From UBA7672 sp963784415 (lineage in GTDB: Bacteria; Pseudomonadota; Alphaproteobacteria; Caulobacterales; Hyphomonadaceae), in assembly GCA_963784415.1 (NCBI GenBank), contig CAWARK010000011.1, positions 1-64,000 of the forward strand: 64,000 nucleotides of DNA. The letters are read 5' to 3'. Position numbers and translations under genes: made by a program. How positions within the stretch are numbered: position 1 is the first letter of the stretch; every line of letters begins with the position of its first letter. Shown here piece by piece: positions 33,624 to 42,873 of the stretch. The notes under the pieces are model-generated. The model made no database searches and was not told the origin of the DNA. It saw only the letters and a list, made by a program, of their open reading frames with translations.

Positions 33624-34554
33624 CTAGAAGTGATAAGCCTTGCTGATCTCCATGGACAAGCGCCGCGTTGTCCCGATCGCCTCGGAGACAAACTCGTGCA
33701 GCCCGCTCTGGAACAATTCCTCGATGCCCGTGGCGTCCAGCCGCTCCACCATCTCGCTGGCGACCGATTGCGGCGAGCTGGTCTCGCCATAGTCGCTGGC
33801 GAGATCGTCGAGGAAGCGCTTGATCGACCTGTAGCAGTAAGCAATCGACCGCGGGAAAAGTCGCATTCAGGATCAGGAAGTCCGCGATCCCCCACGGCGT
33901 GTAATCGCCCTTGTAGACGTGATGATACGCCCGCAGCGCCGATGTCGCGCGCAGCACGCTGGTCCACTGGTGATAATCGCGCCCGCCGCCGACCACATCC
34001 GTCTCGGGCAGCAGCACATAGTATTTCACGTCGAGCAGGCGCAGCGTCATGTCGGCGCGCTCGATCAGGCCGCCCATGCGCAGGAAGTAATAGCCGTCAT
34101 TGCGCAGCAGCGAGATCTCCGACGCGCCGCGGAAGGCGGCGGTGCGGTTCTTGGTCCACTCCAGCAGCGTCGGCAGGCTCTTCAGCGCCGTGTCGGCATC
34201 CATCTGGCCGAGCTGGCGCCAGCCATCGTTAAGCGCCTCCCACATGTCCTGCGTCAGCGCCGTGCGGATCGCCCGCCCGTTTGCGCGCGCCGATGTGAGG
34301 CACGAGCGGATGGACGACGGATTGTCCGCATCCAGCAGCAGGCGCTGCACGACGGTTGCGCCATCCAGCTTCTTGTCCTCGACAATGTCCGGCGCCGAAC
34401 CGGAGGCGGCAGCGACCGAGCGCCATTCCTCCTGCTCGTTCGAGCCGGGCAGCATCGCCATGCGATAGCCCATTTCGATCAGGCGGGCCGTGGCATCGGC
34501 GCGCTCCATATAGCGGCCCATCCAGAACATGTTTTCAGCGGTACGGCTCAGCAT
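33624..34554 (-). CDS. Alpha-E domain protein, frameshifted
   Basis: A mostly helical alpha-E protein of about 309 residues, a constant partner of circularly permuted ATP-grasp amidoligases. The start MLSRTAENMFWMGRYMERADATARL is the family signature, and YHHVYKGDYTPWGIADFLILN the central one. The frame breaks at 33856-33859: ILNATFP must join RSIAYCYRSIKRFL in the next frame, which needs one base removed from a short run. The remainder then reads to EISKAYHF. The break is likely a sequence error since both parts are intact. Function unknown; it may hold substrate for the amidoligase. Confidence 0.88.
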
Positions 34555-34555
34555 G

Positions 34556-35962
34556 TCATTCCGCCAGGATCCAGGTGTCTTTGACGCCGCCGCCCTGGGA
34601 CGAGTTCACCACCAGCGAGCCCTTCTTCAGCGCCACGCGCGTGAGGCCGCCGGGCGTCAGGCGGATTTCCTTGCCGACAAGGCAGTAGGGACGGAAGTCG
34701 ACATGGCGCTCCTCGATGCCGGCGCCGCCGAGGATCGGCGCGGTTGAAAGATCGAGCGTCGGCTGGGCGATGAACTCTGAGGGGTTCGCCTTGATCTTGG
34801 CGCGGAAGGCGTCGATCTCCTTCTTCGCCGCGTGCGGGCCGATCAGCATGCCATAGCCGCCCGAACCGTGGACGCGCTTCACGACAAGGTCCTTGAGGTT
34901 TTCGAGCACGTACTTGCCGTCATCCGGCTCCGCACAGCGCCAGGTCTGCACGTTCTCGAGGATCGGCTTTTCGCCGAGATAGAATTTGATCATGTCCGGC
35001 ACGAAGACGTAGATCGCCTTGTCGTCGGCAACGCCCGCGCCCGGCGCCGAGCACAGCGTCACGCCGCCCGAACGATAGACATCGAAAATCCCCGGCACGC
35101 CGAGGAGCGAATCCGCCTTGAACGCCAGCGGATCAATGTAGGTGTCGTCGATGCGCCGGTAGATCACGTCGACCCGCTGCGGCCCGCGCGTCGTGCGCAT
35201 CCAGCAGAGGCCGTTCTCCACGAACAGATCCTGCGGCTCGACCAGCTCGATGCCCATCAGGTCGGCGAGGAAGGAGTGTTCGTAGTAGGCCGAGTTCAGC
35301 GAGCCCGGCGTCAGCAGCACCACCGTCGGATCATCGTCGCACTTGATCGGCGCGACCTCCTCCAGCGTCTTCTTCAGCATGCTCGGATAGTTCTCGACGC
35401 CCTCGACAATCCCCGCCTGGAACAGCTGCGGGAACATCCGCATCATGATCTCGCGGTTCTCCAGCATGTAGGAGACGCCCGACGGCGTGCGGCAGTTGTC
35501 CTCGAGAACCTGGAACCGGTCCGCATCCGTCCGCACGATATCGACGCCGACAATGTGGCTATAGACCCTGCCCGGCGGATCGACGCCCACCATGTCCGGC
35601 AGGAAGGCCTCGTTCTGGTAGACCAGTTCCTCGGGGATGATCCCCGCCCGCATGATCTCGCCGCGATGGTAGACGTCATAGAGAAAAGCGTTGAGCGCCC
35701 GGCTGCGCTGCTTGATGCCGCGCGACATCTTCCGCCATTCGGCCGCCCCGAACACGCGCGGGATCAGGTCGAACGGGATCAGCCGCTCCGGATCGCCGCC
35801 CTCGCCATAGACCGCGAAGGTGATGCCGATCTTGCGGAAGATCGCTTCCGCCTCGCTCTGGCGCAGCTTGAGCAGGTCGACCCCGCTCGCGTTTATCCAC
35901 TCGGAGACCTTGTCATAGGGCCCCCGGATTGACCGGTCGTCTGCGAACATTTCGTTGTACAT
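34556..35962 (-). CDS. Circularly permuted ATP-grasp type 2 protein (putative amidoligase)
   Basis: A 468-residue protein of the circularly permuted ATP-grasp family. RNSLV-type features include FDLIPRVFGAAEWRKMSRGIKQR, RAGIIPEELVYQNEAFL, VDIVRTDADRFQVLEDN, SGVSYMLENREIMM, VVLLTPGSLNSAYYEHSFLA and VKRVHGSGGYGMLIGP. It probably ligates amino acids or peptides through acyl-phosphate chemistry. It leads the Anbu locus; the alpha-E start lies one base after its stop. Divergent PAP2 transcription starts about 200 bases away. Confidence 0.92.
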   Translation of the reverse strand: MYNEMFADDRSIRGPYDKVSEWINASGVDLLKLRQSEAEAIFRKIGITFAVYGEGGDPERLIPFDLIPRVFGAAEWRKMSRGIKQRSRALNAFLYDVYHRGEIMRAGIIPEELVYQNEAFLPDMVGVDPPGRVYSHIVGVDIVRTDADRFQVLEDNCRTPSGVSYMLENREIMMRMFPQLFQAGIVEGVENYPSMLKKTLEEVAPIKCDDDPTVVLLTPGSLNSAYYEHSFLADLMGIELVEPQDLFVENGLCWMRTTRGPQRVDVIYRRIDDTYIDPLAFKADSLLGVPGIFDVYRSGGVTLCSAPGAGVADDKAIYVFVPDMIKFYLGEKPILENVQTWRCAEPDDGKYVLENLKDLVVKRVHGSGGYGMLIGPHAAKKEIDAFRAKIKANPSEFIAQPTLDLSTAPILGGAGIEERHVDFRPYCLVGKEIRLTPGGLTRVALKKGSLVVNSSQGGGVKDTWILAE

Positions 35963-36163
35963 GCAGTCCCAGTCCTAGACGCACCCCGGCCCGGCGCGAA
36001 GCCGCCGCTGCCGACCCTTTTAAACAGGCGTCGCCCCTGCCTAAACTTTGAGCACGGAAAAGAGGATACGGAAGCCTCCTCTCGGGCCATTCCCGTGAAT
36101 ATTTCATGAGTTCGGCCAATCCGAACCATATCCCTAGCTCGAACGCCTCTCTGGAACCCGCGA

Positions 36164-36886
36164 ATGCCCATGCGAATGCCCAAGCAGTTTTTCCAGAACG
36201 TCCTGCGCCTCGCCTTGAGCGAGATCGGCGCAACCATCGCACTTGGCGTCACCGCGTTCGGCGTTCTCGCCTTTGCACTGATCGCGGACGAGACGTTCGA
36301 GGGCGACGCACGGAGTTTCGACGAGTCGATACTTCTCGCGCTGCGCGAACCGGGCGACCCCACCAATCCAATCGGCCCTGCCTGGTTTGAACACGCCGTC
36401 GTCGATGTGACGGCGCTGGGCGGCTACGTCATCCTGTCGATGCTGATCATCGGCGTTGCGATCTATCTCCTCGTCGCGGGCAAGCGCGGCACGGCGTTGC
36501 TTGTTGTCGGCGCAGTCGGCTCCGGCACACTCCTCAGCGAGGGACTGAAACTCGGCTTTGCCCGTCCCCGCCCCGACCTCGTCGCGCACCTCGCCGAAGT
36601 GCAGAGCGCCAGCTTCCCGAGCGGGCACGCCATGGTCTCCGCCATCGCCTACCTCACGCTCGGCGTTCTCCTGACGCGCACGCACAAGCAGCGCCGCACC
36701 AAGATGGTCATCATGACCTATGCAATCCTTCTGACCCTGATGATCGGATTGAGCCGCATCTATCTCGGCGTTCACTGGCCGACCGACGTCCTCGCCGGCT
36801 GGGCGCTGGGCGCCGCCTGGGCCAGCCTCTGGTGGCTGCTGGCGTGGCAGCTGCAGCGACGTGGCGCGGTCGAAGCGGCGAGTTGA
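36164..36886 (+). CDS. PAP2-family membrane phosphatase
   Basis: A 240-residue membrane protein with about six helices and the three phosphatase motifs: KLGFARPRPD, PSGHAM and SRIYLGVHWPTDVLAGW. PAP2 enzymes remove phosphate from lipid pyrophosphates such as undecaprenyl pyrophosphate or phosphatidylglycerol phosphate. Two further in-frame ATG codons (36170, 36176) could be the real start. It is transcribed away from the Anbu locus. A role in carrier-lipid recycling parallel to UppP is possible. Confidence 0.87.
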   Translation: MPMRMPKQFFQNVLRLALSEIGATIALGVTAFGVLAFALIADETFEGDARSFDESILLALREPGDPTNPIGPAWFEHAVVDVTALGGYVILSMLIIGVAIYLLVAGKRGTALLVVGAVGSGTLLSEGLKLGFARPRPDLVAHLAEVQSASFPSGHAMVSAIAYLTLGVLLTRTHKQRRTKMVIMTYAILLTLMIGLSRIYLGVHWPTDVLAGWALGAAWASLWWLLAWQLQRRGAVEAAS

Positions 36887-36961
36887 TTTGCCCCGCTCAT
36901 CCCGGCCAGCGGTGAGAGAGCGCGCTTCCCTTTCACACGATCCCGCTCTAGCCATCGCTGC

Positions 36962-38095
36962 ATGTCCGCGGAAGACGCCCTCAAGAGCCAGGCCCGTGCG
37001 CTCGGGTTCGACGTCGCCCGCGTCGCGCGCGCCGATGAGGCATGGGAGGCGGGCGACCGTCTTGAGACTTTCGTGAGCCAGGGCTTCCACGGCGACATGG
37101 GCTGGATAGCCGAAACGCTCGAGCGCCGCCAACACCCGACCCACATGTGGCCCGATGCAAAGTCGGCCCTCGTTGTCGGCCTCAACTACGGCCCGAAGAT
37201 CGATCCTCTCGAGCCGCTTACCCACCGCGAACACGCAACCATTTCGGTCTACGCGCAGAACACCGACTATCACGACCTGATGAAGCGCAAGCTCAAACAG
37301 CTCGCCTCTCAATTCGCGACCTCCACCGGGCACGATGTAAAGATATTCGTCGACACCGCGCCGCTGATGGAAAAGCCGCTGGCCCATCGCGCCGGTCTCG
37401 GCTGGCAGGGCAAGCACACCAACCTTGTCAGCCGCGACCATGGTTCGTGGCTCTTTCTCGGCGTCATGCTCACCGCCGCCGATCTCACGCCGGACGCGCC
37501 CGCGACGGATTCGTGCGGCACGTGCCAGGCCTGTCTCGACATCTGCCCGACCAACGCCTTTCCCGCCCCCTACAAGCTCGACGCGCGGCGCTGCATTTCC
37601 TATCTCACCATCGAAACGAAGGGACCGATCCCGCGCGAATTCCGTCAGGCCATCGGCAACCGCATCTATGGATGTGACGACTGCCTCGCCATCTGCCCCT
37701 GGAACAAGTTCGCCCAGACCGCCCGGGAGTCCGCCTTTCATCCGCGTGCGGAGCTAACCGCCCCGCTTCTCGCCGATTTAGCGAGTCTTGATGACGCAGG
37801 CTTCCGCGAGGTCTTCGCGGGTTCTCCCATCAAACGCATAGGACGCGACCGATTTGTTCGAAACGTCATGATCGCAATTGGAAATTCGGGGTCGCGGGCG
37901 CTTGCGGACTTGTGTATCCAGAGGCTTGATGACGCCTCGCCGCTGGTTCGCGGCGCATCCGTCTGGGCGCTGGGGTCACTTGCTCCCGACCTGTTCGAGT
38001 TGAATGCCAAGCTGCGCCGGCCCGCGGAGGCCGATCCCGCAGTGTGTGAGGAGTGGGACGCTGGACCAGAAGCCCGAAGACGCGAACGGGCCTGA
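36962..38095 (+). CDS. queG: Epoxyqueuosine reductase
   Basis: A 377-residue cobalamin- and iron-sulfur-dependent enzyme performing the last step of queuosine formation in tRNA. The catalytic Asp lies in FVDTAPLMEKPLA. Two [4Fe-4S] sites are visible: CGTCQACLDICPTNAF and CDDCLAICPWNKFA, both with the CxxCxxxCP pattern. A HEAT-like repeat at the C-terminus (RDRFVRNVMIAIGNSG) contacts tRNA. Length and order are normal. It overlaps the start of mtgA by about 50 bases in another frame. Confidence 0.94.
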   Translation: MSAEDALKSQARALGFDVARVARADEAWEAGDRLETFVSQGFHGDMGWIAETLERRQHPTHMWPDAKSALVVGLNYGPKIDPLEPLTHREHATISVYAQNTDYHDLMKRKLKQLASQFATSTGHDVKIFVDTAPLMEKPLAHRAGLGWQGKHTNLVSRDHGSWLFLGVMLTAADLTPDAPATDSCGTCQACLDICPTNAFPAPYKLDARRCISYLTIETKGPIPREFRQAIGNRIYGCDDCLAICPWNKFAQTARESAFHPRAELTAPLLADLASLDDAGFREVFAGSPIKRIGRDRFVRNVMIAIGNSGSRALADLCIQRLDDASPLVRGASVWALGSLAPDLFELNAKLRRPAEADPAVCEEWDAGPEARRRERA

Positions 38096-38891
38096 TCAGG
38101 CCGGTCCAGGCGAGAGCCCGCCCTCTGGCGGCGGCTTCCTTGGCCGCTGGCGCGCGGGCGTCACCTCGCAAGGCGAAGTCTTCGAGAACGAAAAGCCGCT
38201 CTGGCGCCGTATCCTTGTCGGCTTCCTCCTGTGGACCGGCATTCTCGGTTTCGGCTTCGCCGCCCTGACGCTGCTTGCCGTCTTCACCATCGGCTGGACC
38301 GGCCCGCCGCCGACTTTCAACATGGCCGGCACGGCCATGCGGGGCGTCGAGGTCCACTCAAAATGGGTCGACCTCAAGGACATCTCGCCTCACCTCGTGC
38401 GCGCGGTGATCGCCTCCGAGGACCAGAATTTCTGCGCCCACAACGGCTTCGACATGAAGGAAATCCAGAAGGCGATGCAGGCGGCCGAAAACGGCGGCGA
38501 CCTGCGCGGCGCCTCCACCATCTCGCAGCAGACCGCGAAGAACGTCTTCCTGTGGAATGGCGGCGGCTGGTTCCGCAAAGGTCTCGAAGCCTACTTCACC
38601 GCGCTGTCGGAAAAGATGTGGACCAAGCCGCGCATCATGGAGATCTATCTCAACGTCGCCGAATGGGGCGATGGCATCTATGGCGCCGAGCAAGCCGCGC
38701 AGGACCGCTTCGGCGTCTCGGCAAAGGATCTCAATCCGAAACAGGCCGCAGCCCTCGCCGCCGTGCTGCCGAGCCCCAATCGCTGGAAGATCGACGGTCC
38801 CTACGCCTCGGGCCGCCGCAACAATCGCATCCAGTCGCTGATGGCGATGGTGAAGCGTGATGGCCTGGATAAATGCGTGGTCGGACCGTAA
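38046..38891 (+). CDS. mtgA: Monofunctional peptidoglycan glycosyltransferase
   Basis: A GT51 enzyme polymerising lipid II into glycan strands. After a hydrophilic lead of about 50 residues there is one helix (ILVGFLLWTGILGFGFAALTLL). Catalytic motifs are VIASEDQNFCAHNGFD (active Glu), RGASTISQQTAKNVFLWNG and KPRIMEIYLNVAEWGDGIYG. The start is uncertain: GTG at 38046 gives 281 residues and ATG at 38004 gives 295, both overlapping queG. There is no transpeptidase domain. Confidence 0.93.
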   Translation: MRSGTLDQKPEDANGPDQAGPGESPPSGGGFLGRWRAGVTSQGEVFENEKPLWRRILVGFLLWTGILGFGFAALTLLAVFTIGWTGPPPTFNMAGTAMRGVEVHSKWVDLKDISPHLVRAVIASEDQNFCAHNGFDMKEIQKAMQAAENGGDLRGASTISQQTAKNVFLWNGGGWFRKGLEAYFTALSEKMWTKPRIMEIYLNVAEWGDGIYGAEQAAQDRFGVSAKDLNPKQAAALAAVLPSPNRWKIDGPYASGRRNNRIQSLMAMVKRDGLDKCVVGP

Positions 38892-38915
38892 AGGTCACGC
38901 CTCAAGGGGACTCAC

Positions 38916-39761
38916 ATGAAACGCCTTCTCGCACTGGCCGCGATGCTCGCCGTCGCAGCCTGCACCAGCGCACCCGTAGCTGCTCCGGCTGATCCGAGCA
39001 CCATCGAAGTAATGGTCCTCGGCACGTTCCACATGGGCAATCCCGGCGCCGACCTCAACAACGCCAAGGTCGATCCGGTGACGACGCCGGAGAAGCAGGC
39101 GCAACTGCAGCAGGTCGCCGACGCCCTCGCCCGCTTCAAACCGACCGCCATCGCCGTCGAACGCATCGCGAAAGATCCCGCGACCATGCTCGACCACCGC
39201 TATCCCGACTTCAAACCCGCCGACCTCCTCACCAATGGCGATGAGCGCGTGCAGGTCGGCTACCGCCTCGCCGCCCAGCTCAAGCTCGACCGCGTCTACG
39301 GCATCGACGAGCAGGACCATGACGGCGAGATTTCGTATTTCCCCTACGAGCTGGTCGACGCCTGGGCCACCGCGCACGGCCGCGCGGACGATCTCAACAA
39401 CATGAGCGCCGGCATCCAGAAACAGCTCGCCGAATTCGAAACCCGCCAGAAGACAGATTCCATCGGCCGCCTGCTGCACGACTACAACAAGCCTGATGGC
39501 CTCATGAGCGAAGGCGGCAACGCCTTCTACATGAGCATCATGAAATTCGGCGGCGGCGCCGACCAGCCCGGCGCGATCCTCAATGGCCGCTGGTACACCC
39601 GCAACGCCGTGATCTTCTCGAAGCTGTTGCAGGTCGCCAAACCCGGCGACCGCATCGTCGTCATCTACGGCGCCGGCCACAGCTACTGGCTCCGCAACCT
39701 CGTCAAGCAGATGCCCGGCTTCAAGCTTGTCGAAGCGACGGACTACCTGCCGACAAACTGA
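38916..39761 (+). CDS. DUF5694-like lipoprotein
   Basis: A 281-residue protein with a lipoprotein signal (MKRLLALAAMLAVAACTSAP). The mature part starts IEVMVLGTFHMGNPG and later has RIVVIYGAGHSYWLRNLV, the pattern of DUF5694 and related TraB/ChaN-like folds in which the His-containing ends bind metal. The role is not known; a metal-dependent hydrolase or haem binding are options. AAGGGGA precedes the ATG. It follows mtgA by 24 bases, so co-transcription is possible. Confidence 0.72.
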   Translation: MKRLLALAAMLAVAACTSAPVAAPADPSTIEVMVLGTFHMGNPGADLNNAKVDPVTTPEKQAQLQQVADALARFKPTAIAVERIAKDPATMLDHRYPDFKPADLLTNGDERVQVGYRLAAQLKLDRVYGIDEQDHDGEISYFPYELVDAWATAHGRADDLNNMSAGIQKQLAEFETRQKTDSIGRLLHDYNKPDGLMSEGGNAFYMSIMKFGGGADQPGAILNGRWYTRNAVIFSKLLQVAKPGDRIVVIYGAGHSYWLRNLVKQMPGFKLVEATDYLPTN

Positions 39762-39799
39762 TCAAAGCTCTCCAGCGCCGCGGGGAACGCGACCTCACA

Positions 39800-40498
39800 T
39801 CAATTGCCGACGATGCGCGTGCGAGGTTCTGCAGCCTCCTCGAGGCCTGCGGGATCATCCATCCCCTGCAGCCGCATCGCCTCGCGCACATCGCCGCGCA
39901 GAAGGAGGACGTTGATGTCCTTGGGCGCCAGCCGCTGCGCCGCCACGACATCCAGCCACGCCTCCGGCAGCCGGCTCTGCTTCATCAAGGCATAGCCGCG
40001 CAGGCGATACGCTTCGGCATCGGCCGCGGACAGGACGATCGCACTGTCGAGATCTTCCCCGGCTTCCTTCCAGTGCTTCAGCATCACCTGCGCCCGCGCG
40101 CGATCCTTGAAAAGTTCGCCGTCGCTCGGCCGCAACTTCATCGCATTGGTCAGCGTGACGATCGCCTCCTCCGGCATCTTGGCCAGCAGCCACGCATTGC
40201 CCGACTGCGCGAGATAAACCCCGCGCTCGTCGATGCCGCCCGCGTCCGGTGCGTTGGCCAGTTCCTCCAGCCGCGAGGCGCCTTCCGCTTCCTGGCCAAG
40301 CGCGATCAGCGCGAGCGCCGTGCATTGCCGCGCCGCCGGCCGGTTGCCCTTCGACAGCCAGGTCAGCCCGTCCTGATAAGCGGTCTCCGCGTCCTTATCG
40401 ATCTGGTCGAGGCAATGCTCGAGCTTCTCTTTCTCCGTCTGCGCGAACGCGGCGGGAGAGATCGCAAGCACGACACAGGCGATGGCAAGATAACGCAT
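39800..40498 (-). CDS. Secreted tetratricopeptide-repeat protein
   Basis: A 232-residue protein with a cleavable signal peptide (MRYLAIACVVLAISPAAFAQ). The rest consists of TPR-like helical pairs, including EEAIVTLTNAMKLRPSDGELFKDRARA and SAADAEAYRLRGYALMKQSRLPEAW. It is likely a periplasmic scaffold for protein contacts. It is convergent with the DUF5694 gene and divergent from the SDR gene; no operon is evident. Confidence 0.75.
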   Translation of the reverse strand: MRYLAIACVVLAISPAAFAQTEKEKLEHCLDQIDKDAETAYQDGLTWLSKGNRPAARQCTALALIALGQEAEGASRLEELANAPDAGGIDERGVYLAQSGNAWLLAKMPEEAIVTLTNAMKLRPSDGELFKDRARAQVMLKHWKEAGEDLDSAIVLSAADAEAYRLRGYALMKQSRLPEAWLDVVAAQRLAPKDINVLLLRGDVREAMRLQGMDDPAGLEEAAEPRTRIVGN

Positions 40499-40571
40499 GG
40501 GAGACCGATTCCGGCGCTGGCCCCGGACACGCAGGGGCTCTAAGCCCTACACCAGATGACAAGGCAACATC

Positions 40572-41408
40572 ATGGCCGGGATGCAGTTCTTCGCCTTCGG
40601 ATTCGGATATGTCGCAGCTGAAACAGCCCGCCTGCTGGCGGCCGAAGGCGCTGTTTGCGCTGGCACGGTGCGCAGCGAAACCTCCGCCGAACCCCTTCGC
40701 GCAGAAGGCTTCGCGGCCCATCTGTGGCCGGGTGAAACCCCGGCCCCGCCGCCCGGCGCAGCCTGGCTGATCTCTGTCCCGCCCGACGCCGAAGGCTGCC
40801 CCGTCTTCCGCGATTTCCAGCATCTCGTCCCCACCGCCAGCTGGATCGGCTACCTCTCCACCACCGGCGTCTATGGCGACCTCGCCGGCGGATGGGCGTT
40901 CGAGGAAACACCGCTCAACCCGCAAAGCCGCGAAGCCACCAACCGCGCCACCGCCGAAGCGCAATGGCAGTCCCTCGGCGCCCGCATCTTCCGCCTCCCC
41001 GGCATCTATGGTCCCGGCCGCTCAGCCCTAGAGCGCGTGAAAGAACCCGGCGCAAGACGCATCGTGAAACCCGGCCAGGTCTTCTCGCGCGCGCATGTGA
41101 GCGACATCGCCGAAGCCCTCCGCCTCGCCATCCACGATCCGAAAGCCACCGGCGCCTTCAACATCTGCGACGACGAACCGGCGCCCGCCGATGAAGTGCT
41201 CGCGTACGCCGCCGAACTTCTCGGCATCGCTCCGCCGCCGGCTATCGCATTCGAAGACGCGGGACTCTCGCCTGCAGCGCAACGCTTCTACGCGGAGTGC
41301 AAGCGCGTCTCGAATGCGCGCGCGAAAGCAGCGCTTGGATGGCGGCCGAGGTTTACGACGTATCGGGAGGGATTGAGGGATTGTCTCCGAAATCCTCAAG
41401 GCGGCTGA
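40572..41408 (+). CDS. NAD(P)-binding epimerase-like protein (YeeZ type)
   Basis: A 278-residue extended SDR. The Rossmann start is FAFGFGYVAAETARLLA. The sequence YLSTTGVYGDLAGGWAFEETPLNPQS and FRLPGIYGPGRSALERVKEPGARR match YeeZ-like proteins, and SRAHVSDIAEALRLAI follows. The catalytic Tyr-x3-Lys pair is not conserved in its usual place. Substrate and reaction are unknown. An alternative ATG lies three codons downstream at 40581. Confidence 0.75.
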   Translation: MAGMQFFAFGFGYVAAETARLLAAEGAVCAGTVRSETSAEPLRAEGFAAHLWPGETPAPPPGAAWLISVPPDAEGCPVFRDFQHLVPTASWIGYLSTTGVYGDLAGGWAFEETPLNPQSREATNRATAEAQWQSLGARIFRLPGIYGPGRSALERVKEPGARRIVKPGQVFSRAHVSDIAEALRLAIHDPKATGAFNICDDEPAPADEVLAYAAELLGIAPPPAIAFEDAGLSPAAQRFYAECKRVSNARAKAALGWRPRFTTYREGLRDCLRNPQGG

Positions 41409-41499
41409 GCATGGATGATTGAGGGGCGACGCTCGCGTGTTAGGGTGCAGTCGTGAAGTTTGTATGTCGGCGATTGGGTTGCCCAGGGGGGACAGACAC

Positions 41500-41982
41500 A
41501 TGAAGCGCTTTTTTCTTGCCGGACTATGTGTGCTCGTCGCCTGCACTTCTTTGCCCGCGGCCGAAGCCTGCACGGTCATCTGCGACCAAAAGAGCCAACC
41601 GCGCAATGCAAGCGAACGAGCCGAGCAGGTAAGGAAAGCTGTCGAAAAATATGACTACATTTTCGTCGGCGAAGTTGTGTCCATCGGCCCCTCTGAAGCG
41701 GTGAAAGTACGGCCAAACATTACGGTTGATTTTAATTCTGTGACGATCCGAACGACCAAGATCATCAAGGGCGACCCAACCGAACTGATAACTGTGCGAC
41801 TCGTACTGGATGATGGGGGTAATTGCGGCGTTGACGCCGTGGTGGGAGAGTATTTCGAAGGCATCGTGAAGCAGGAGCCAACTGGATTGATCGCGAGGGC
41901 AGTCGGCTGCGACACTTGGGCGATCTTTGAGGAAGACGGTCCCTTGCCGCGCCCGACTCGCACGAAGCCAGGCTGCAAGTAA
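41500..41982 (+). CDS. Secreted cysteine-containing hypothetical protein
   Basis: A 160-residue exported protein with signal MKRFFLAGLCVLVACTSLPAAEA; the Cys in LVACTS could be a lipobox, or cleavage could follow AAEA. The mature part starts CTVICDQKSQPRN, has YIFVGEVVSIGPSEAV, VTIRTTKIIKGD, GNCGVD and ends with GC. The CxxxC start plus FVGEV pattern vaguely recalls NTR/TIMP-like domains, but this is weak. AGGGGGG precedes the ATG at 41500. Confidence 0.6.
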   Translation: MKRFFLAGLCVLVACTSLPAAEACTVICDQKSQPRNASERAEQVRKAVEKYDYIFVGEVVSIGPSEAVKVRPNITVDFNSVTIRTTKIIKGDPTELITVRLVLDDGGNCGVDAVVGEYFEGIVKQEPTGLIARAVGCDTWAIFEEDGPLPRPTRTKPGCK

Positions 41983-42023
41983 GTGGGCGAGGCGCTCCAC
42001 AGGTCGCGCAGGATTTCGAGCAG

Positions 42024-42794
42024 CTAATTGCTATCCACCAACTCCGCCACATCGAGCACCGTCCCCACCATTCGCTCGATATCCTGCGGCCGCGAGAGCC
42101 GGTGGTCACCATCCTTGATCAGCGACCACACCACATCTTCCGAGCGTAGCTTGTCGGCGAGGTCGAGCGAGTGGGTCCATGGCACGTCGGGGTCGAGTCC
42201 GCCCTGCAGGATGCGCACCGGCACATCGATCGCGATCTCGCCATCGAGCACGTTCCATTCCCGCCCCTCGACAATCAGGTCGCGCGTGATCGGATAGCCT
42301 GCGGGATCGTAGGCCGAGGGCCGCGTCCAGTGGCCTTCCTCCATGATCTGCGTGCGCTGGCTTTCGTCGAACCCCGCCCACATCAGCTTGTCGGTAAAAT
42401 CCGGCGCAGGCGCGAGCAGCACCAGCGCCTTAACCCGACCCGGCCGCGCGAGCGCAACCAGCAGCGACATCCATCCGCCCATCGATGAGCCAACCAGAAC
42501 CTGCGGTCCATCCGTAAGCTGGTCGAGCATGGCCAGCGCGTCCGACCGCCAGCGCCCGATGGTCCCGTCGGCAAACGCCCCGCCGCTTTCGCCGTGGCCC
42601 AGATAATCGAACCGCAGGAATGACCGGCCATCCTCGCGGCAGCGCGCATGGAGGACGCTCGCCTTCTCGCCCAGCATGTCGGAATGGAAACCGCCCAGCC
42701 AGACGACGCCGGCGCGACCCGGCTCGCCCTCGCTTCGCCGGTAGGCGAGCTTCACGCCGCCCTGCTCCAGAAACTCTGAGGCCCCTTCTGTCAT
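42024..42794 (-). CDS. Alpha/beta hydrolase
   Basis: A 256-residue serine hydrolase. The nucleophile elbow is VGSSMGGWMSLL, the oxyanion region VVWLGGFHSDM, and the His is in IKDGDHRLSRPQD. The upstream segment FLRFDYLGHGESGG is typical of the fold, and an acidic residue follows in LQGGLDPDVPW. It is probably a cytoplasmic esterase or peptidase; substrate unknown. Its start lies against the divergent GT4 gene. Confidence 0.83.
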   Translation of the reverse strand: MTEGASEFLEQGGVKLAYRRSEGEPGRAGVVWLGGFHSDMLGEKASVLHARCREDGRSFLRFDYLGHGESGGAFADGTIGRWRSDALAMLDQLTDGPQVLVGSSMGGWMSLLVALARPGRVKALVLLAPAPDFTDKLMWAGFDESQRTQIMEEGHWTRPSAYDPAGYPITRDLIVEGREWNVLDGEIAIDVPVRILQGGLDPDVPWTHSLDLADKLRSEDVVWSLIKDGDHRLSRPQDIERMVGTVLDVAELVDSN

Positions 42795-42873
42795 GCCGTC
42801 AGTTCTGGTCGGTTTGCGTGGGACTGGAAAGCGACTATTGGGTCACCGGGGGAAGAAACACCGGGAATCAGAT

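Noticed and set aside
32782..34554. A single 590-residue alpha-E/transglutaminase fusion
   Set aside because: The transglutaminase has its own ATG at 33621 and the alpha-E C-terminus is complete in the next frame, so the apparent fusion results from the frameshift.
36134..37741. A 535-codon open frame antisense to PAP2 and queG
   Set aside because: It crosses two well-supported genes on the opposite strand and has a low-complexity, charged composition typical of a shadow.
42793..42873. ATG at 42793 as the GT4 start
   Set aside because: It overlaps the start codon of the divergent hydrolase and the added residues do not resemble a GT4 N-terminus.
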